Below are positions 61,521 to 64,000 of a stretch of DNA of 64,000 bases, one piece after another. The translations under genes and the position numbers were made by a program. Each line of letters begins with the position of its first letter. Position 1 is the stretch's first letter. The stretch is from Methylocaldum sp. 14B (GTDB taxonomy: Bacteria > Pseudomonadota > Gammaproteobacteria > Methylococcales > Methylococcaceae). The notes beneath the pieces were generated by a model. It did not search any database and was not told the origin of the DNA. It saw nothing but the letters and a program-made list of their open reading frames with translations. The stretch lies in the NCBI RefSeq assembly GCF_002005105.1, contig NZ_MSCV01000010.1:1-64000 (forward strand), written 5' to 3'.

Positions 61521-62177
61521 ATTTTTTCGTCCGGCAAGAATTCAGTTCTCAAAATCATTGCACTGTCCACCCATTCGGAATCGAACGGTGAAAAATTATC
61601 GCTCGCCCTATCTTCGACGGCTCAGCCCGTGCTCTGGAAGATCGGCGGACCCGCTTGAGTGCTCAATTGTTAATTGCAGGGAGCTTGCATGCGCACAACC
61701 AGTCAATCTCCACCCGGAAAAAACAATGGTACTTGAGGGGTACTCGCCTTTTATGAGCTCATAACCTCAGACGGTACCGCAGACCGCGGGAACGGCTCAA
61801 CAAACGAGGTTTTATTAATTAATCAATGGATAAGTTTGGAGTTACCGACCATCGAGGTCATCGGCGGTCCCGAGGAATTCCGGGAGACAAAGGTTCGGGC
61901 ACCGTACTTGAGCGGGAGATTTTTCCAATGGCTCGGTCTAATCGGCCATGGGGAGTGCTCACCCGTTGATCGAGGTTACGCGGCGGTCTCCCATGGGAGG
62001 TCAAGACGACGACTGCGCAACTCGATACCGGTTCCCCGAAGATTCTCGGCTTCCGGCTCAGTGGAAAATTGCACGATGAGGCCTTCCGGATAAGGTCCGG
62101 ATAAGCATTTGCCGTTCGGACCCTGCTAAGACCAAGCTCTGTTCGCGATGGGCGCCGATTAGGAGGTACCGAATCCC
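61521..62177. other. About 650 bp intergenic region before the GH65 gene
   Basis: No supported gene. A plus-strand frame of 85 codons near 61836 has no domain, signal or ribosome site. The segment holds the divergent control region between transaldolase and the GH65 gene; AGGAGG at 62161-62166 is the ribosome site of the latter. Confidence 0.5.
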
Positions 62178-64000
62178 ATGTTTCTCCTATCACCGACGGA
62201 CGATGCGTCATGGCATCTCAAGGAAGACGGATTCAACCCGATCCGCGAGCACGAGTTCGAATCGCTGTTCGCACTGTCCAACGGCTATGCCGGCTCCCGC
62301 GGATCGCTCGCCGAAGGCGGCCGTCTTTCCGATCCCGCCACGTTCATCGCCGGCATCTATGATACCCACCCATCCGCCACGATCCCGGAACTGGCCGCGG
62401 CTCCGGACTGGATGACGTTGCGGATCCTGATCGACGGCCGGGATTTCCATCTGGATGATTCCGAGGTCGTGAACCATTGCCGTCTCCTGGATTTCCGCAC
62501 GGCCGTGCTGTGGCGGGAACTGCTTTACCGAGATGCGGCGCGCGGAGTCCTTAAGATGCACGGCTTCCGGCTGACCTCGCTGGCCGATCGGCATGTCCTC
62601 TTGCAATCGCTGTGGCTCCGGGCGGAGACCCGCCGTCTGCGCGTCAATCTCCGGATCGTCATGGAACCCGTGCCTGATCGGCCCGGACGGGTTCGGCTGG
62701 CGCCGGTGTCCTGCGCACCGCTCCCGGCCGCCCGCGATGCCGCCCATGTGCTCGAACTCCGCACCCATCGAACCGGCATCCGGGTGGCCCTCGCCACGGC
62801 AGGGCAATTGCGGGTCGATCAGGCGGAGCCACTTCATGGCGCTGTGGAGAGGGCCGGCAACCGCCTCAGCGAGTCGTGGGAGATCGAGGCCGAACCGGGC
62901 CAAACCTATCGGCTCGACCGATTCGTCGTGGTCTATACGTCCCGCGATTGCAGCGATCCCGCCGCCGCCGCGGCTCGGCACCTGGATGAGGTGTCGAGGA
63001 ACGGTGTTCAGGCCGTGTTTGAGGCCCACGCGCAGGCCTGGGAACGGCGCTGGCGCTCCTCTGATATCGAAATCCGGGGTGACGAACCGGCGCAACGGGC
63101 GCTGCGTTTTGCGAGCTATCACCTGATCGGGGCCGCCGACCCGGATAACGAACGGGTTTCCATCGGGGCGCGGGCGCTCACCGGGGCGGCTTACAAAGGG
63201 CATGTCTTCTGGGACACCGAGATCTTCATGCTGCCCTTCTATCTCTTCACCCACCCGCCCTCGGCGCGGGCGCTCTTGATGTACCGCTATCACACCCTGC
63301 CCGCCGCGAGAAAAAAGGCCGAACGGCTGGGATTCCGGGGTGCCCTGTACGCCTGGGAATCCACCGACACCGGCGAGGAGACGACGCCGTCCCATGCCAT
63401 CGGCGCCCGTGGCGAAGTGGTGCGCATCCTGAGCGGCGAACAGGAACACCATATCGCCGCCGACGTCGCCTATGCCGTCTGGCACTACTGGCAGGCCAGC
63501 GGGGACGACGAATTTCTGCGGCAAGCGGGGGCGGAAATTCTGCTCGAAACAGCCCGATTCTGGGCCAGCCGCGGCCGGATCGACGCCGATGGGCTTTACC
63601 ACATCCGGCGGGTGATCGGTCCCGACGAATACCACGAGAGCGTGGACGACAACGCCTACACCAACGGGATGGCGCAATGGAACCTGGAACGCGCCGCCGA
63701 AACCGCCCGCCTTTTGGCCGCGCGCTGGCCCGAACGCTGGTCGAAGCTGGCCGCCGATCTGAACCTCACCGGGGATGAACCGGACGTTTGGGAAGACCTG
63801 GCCCGCCGGATGTATACCGGCTTCGATCCGCACACCGGCCTGTTCGAACAATTCGCCGGCTTCTTCCGGTTGGAAGACATCAACCTCGCCCAGTACGCCC
63901 CGCATACCGTGCCGCTGGACGTGATTCTCGGCCGGGCGCGCACGCAAAGTGCCCAGGTCGTCAAGCAGGCCGACGTGCTGATGCTGATCTACCTGCTGTG
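62178..64000 (+). CDS. GH65 disaccharide phosphorylase/hydrolase, cut by window end
   Basis: The ATG at 62178 follows AGGAGG and the frame is open to the right edge (about 607 residues seen of perhaps 750 or more). The N-terminal beta domain starts with FNPIREHEFESLFALSNGYAGSRGSL; the (alpha/alpha)6 domain has KGHVFWDTEIFMLP, YAWESTDTGEETTPSH and the catalytic-acid motif GPDEYHESVDDNAYTNGM near 481. GH65 members are trehalose, maltose or kojibiose phosphorylases releasing a glucose phosphate; the exact sugar cannot be told. It may pair with GlgP and transaldolase in sugar-phosphate metabolism. Confidence 0.9.
   Translation, partial: MFLLSPTDDASWHLKEDGFNPIREHEFESLFALSNGYAGSRGSLAEGGRLSDPATFIAGIYDTHPSATIPELAAAPDWMTLRILIDGRDFHLDDSEVVNHCRLLDFRTAVLWRELLYRDAARGVLKMHGFRLTSLADRHVLLQSLWLRAETRRLRVNLRIVMEPVPDRPGRVRLAPVSCAPLPAARDAAHVLELRTHRTGIRVALATAGQLRVDQAEPLHGAVERAGNRLSESWEIEAEPGQTYRLDRFVVVYTSRDCSDPAAAAARHLDEVSRNGVQAVFEAHAQAWERRWRSSDIEIRGDEPAQRALRFASYHLIGAADPDNERVSIGARALTGAAYKGHVFWDTEIFMLPFYLFTHPPSARALLMYRYHTLPAARKKAERLGFRGALYAWESTDTGEETTPSHAIGARGEVVRILSGEQEHHIAADVAYAVWHYWQASGDDEFLRQAGAEILLETARFWASRGRIDADGLYHIRRVIGPDEYHESVDDNAYTNGMAQWNLERAAETARLLAARWPERWSKLAADLNLTGDEPDVWEDLARRMYTGFDPHTGLFEQFAGFFRLEDINLAQYAPHTVPLDVILGRARTQSAQVVKQADVLMLIYLL

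Noticed and set aside
61836-62093. An 85-codon plus-strand frame before the GH65 gene
   Set aside because: No ribosome site, no domain and no coding-like composition; treated as intergenic.
62208-63947. A 579-codon minus-strand frame
   Set aside because: It is antisense to the GH65 gene, whose plus-strand frame shows clear GH65 motifs and a strong ribosome site.

Overview
The window looks like chromosomal DNA of a high-GC, Gram-negative proteobacterium. The evidence is three RND tripartite efflux systems with outer-membrane factors, many lipoproteins with lipoboxes, sigma-54 control, a ZraSR/CusS-type two-component system and proteobacterial-style small membrane proteins. A gammaproteobacterium is my best guess, but there is no rRNA or housekeeping marker to settle it. 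I saw no tRNA, rRNA, CRISPR array or intact transposase. The theme is metal handling and envelope stress, plus a complete V-type ATPase operon and some storage-carbohydrate and sugar-phosphate enzymes. Nearly everything from 1.7 to 61.4 kb is on the minus strand.

Layout. 1-2.7 kb: a truncated CobW-like GTPase and decayed remnants (DUF2182, P-type ATPase tail), then a degenerate SNase-like protein. 2.9-13.6 kb: a Zn/Cd/Co module read leftwards: czcI-like, czcC, czcB, UPF0060, a giant CzcA-CadA fusion, DUF3147, czcD-type CDF. 13.7-15 kb (+): a second DUF3147 protein and a sterol-desaturase-family protein. 15.2-19.9 kb: a sigma-54-preceded run of DUF2934, GT4 glycosyltransferase, Spy/ZraP-like protein, small membrane protein and a degenerate SbmA-like ABC protein. 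20-22.5 kb: HD-GYP protein, a small lipoprotein, and a two-TM protein overlapping a YHS protein. 22.6-31.2 kb: V-ATPase operon G-C-I-K-F-E-A-B-D. 31.3-34.2 kb: DUF2934, frameshifted MerR regulator and glgP, bounded by direct repeats of the V-ATPase G gene start. 34.2-41.1 kb: Cu/Ag operon DUF2933, methyltransferase-like, cusC, cusB, cusA, lipoprotein. 41.3-46.1 kb: frameshifted flgB, two His-rich secreted proteins (one only 42 aa) and a sigma-54 response regulator/kinase pair. 46.2-53.3 kb: second cusCBA operon. 53.4-57.7 kb: copper module DUF411, copA, YHS-SLOG fusion, lipoprotein. 57.8-61.4 kb: beta-CASP nuclease, lipoprotein relative, transaldolase. 62.2-64 kb (+): GH65 phosphorylase cut by the window end.

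How it fits together. Four sigma-54-like promoters lie upstream of (i) the DUF2934/GT4/Spy run, (ii) the second cus operon, (iii) transaldolase and (iv) the His-rich small genes. In (i)-(iii) a motif TGTGATT-N5-GGTTAC begins exactly 68 bp upstream of the -12 base; in (iv) a variant sits 78 bp upstream. The only sigma-54 activator in the window is the response regulator at 42661-44073, so I infer a ZraSR-like envelope/metal-stress regulon. A family of five small helical His/Cys proteins is scattered beside the metal modules and may be a new periplasmic metal-buffering family.
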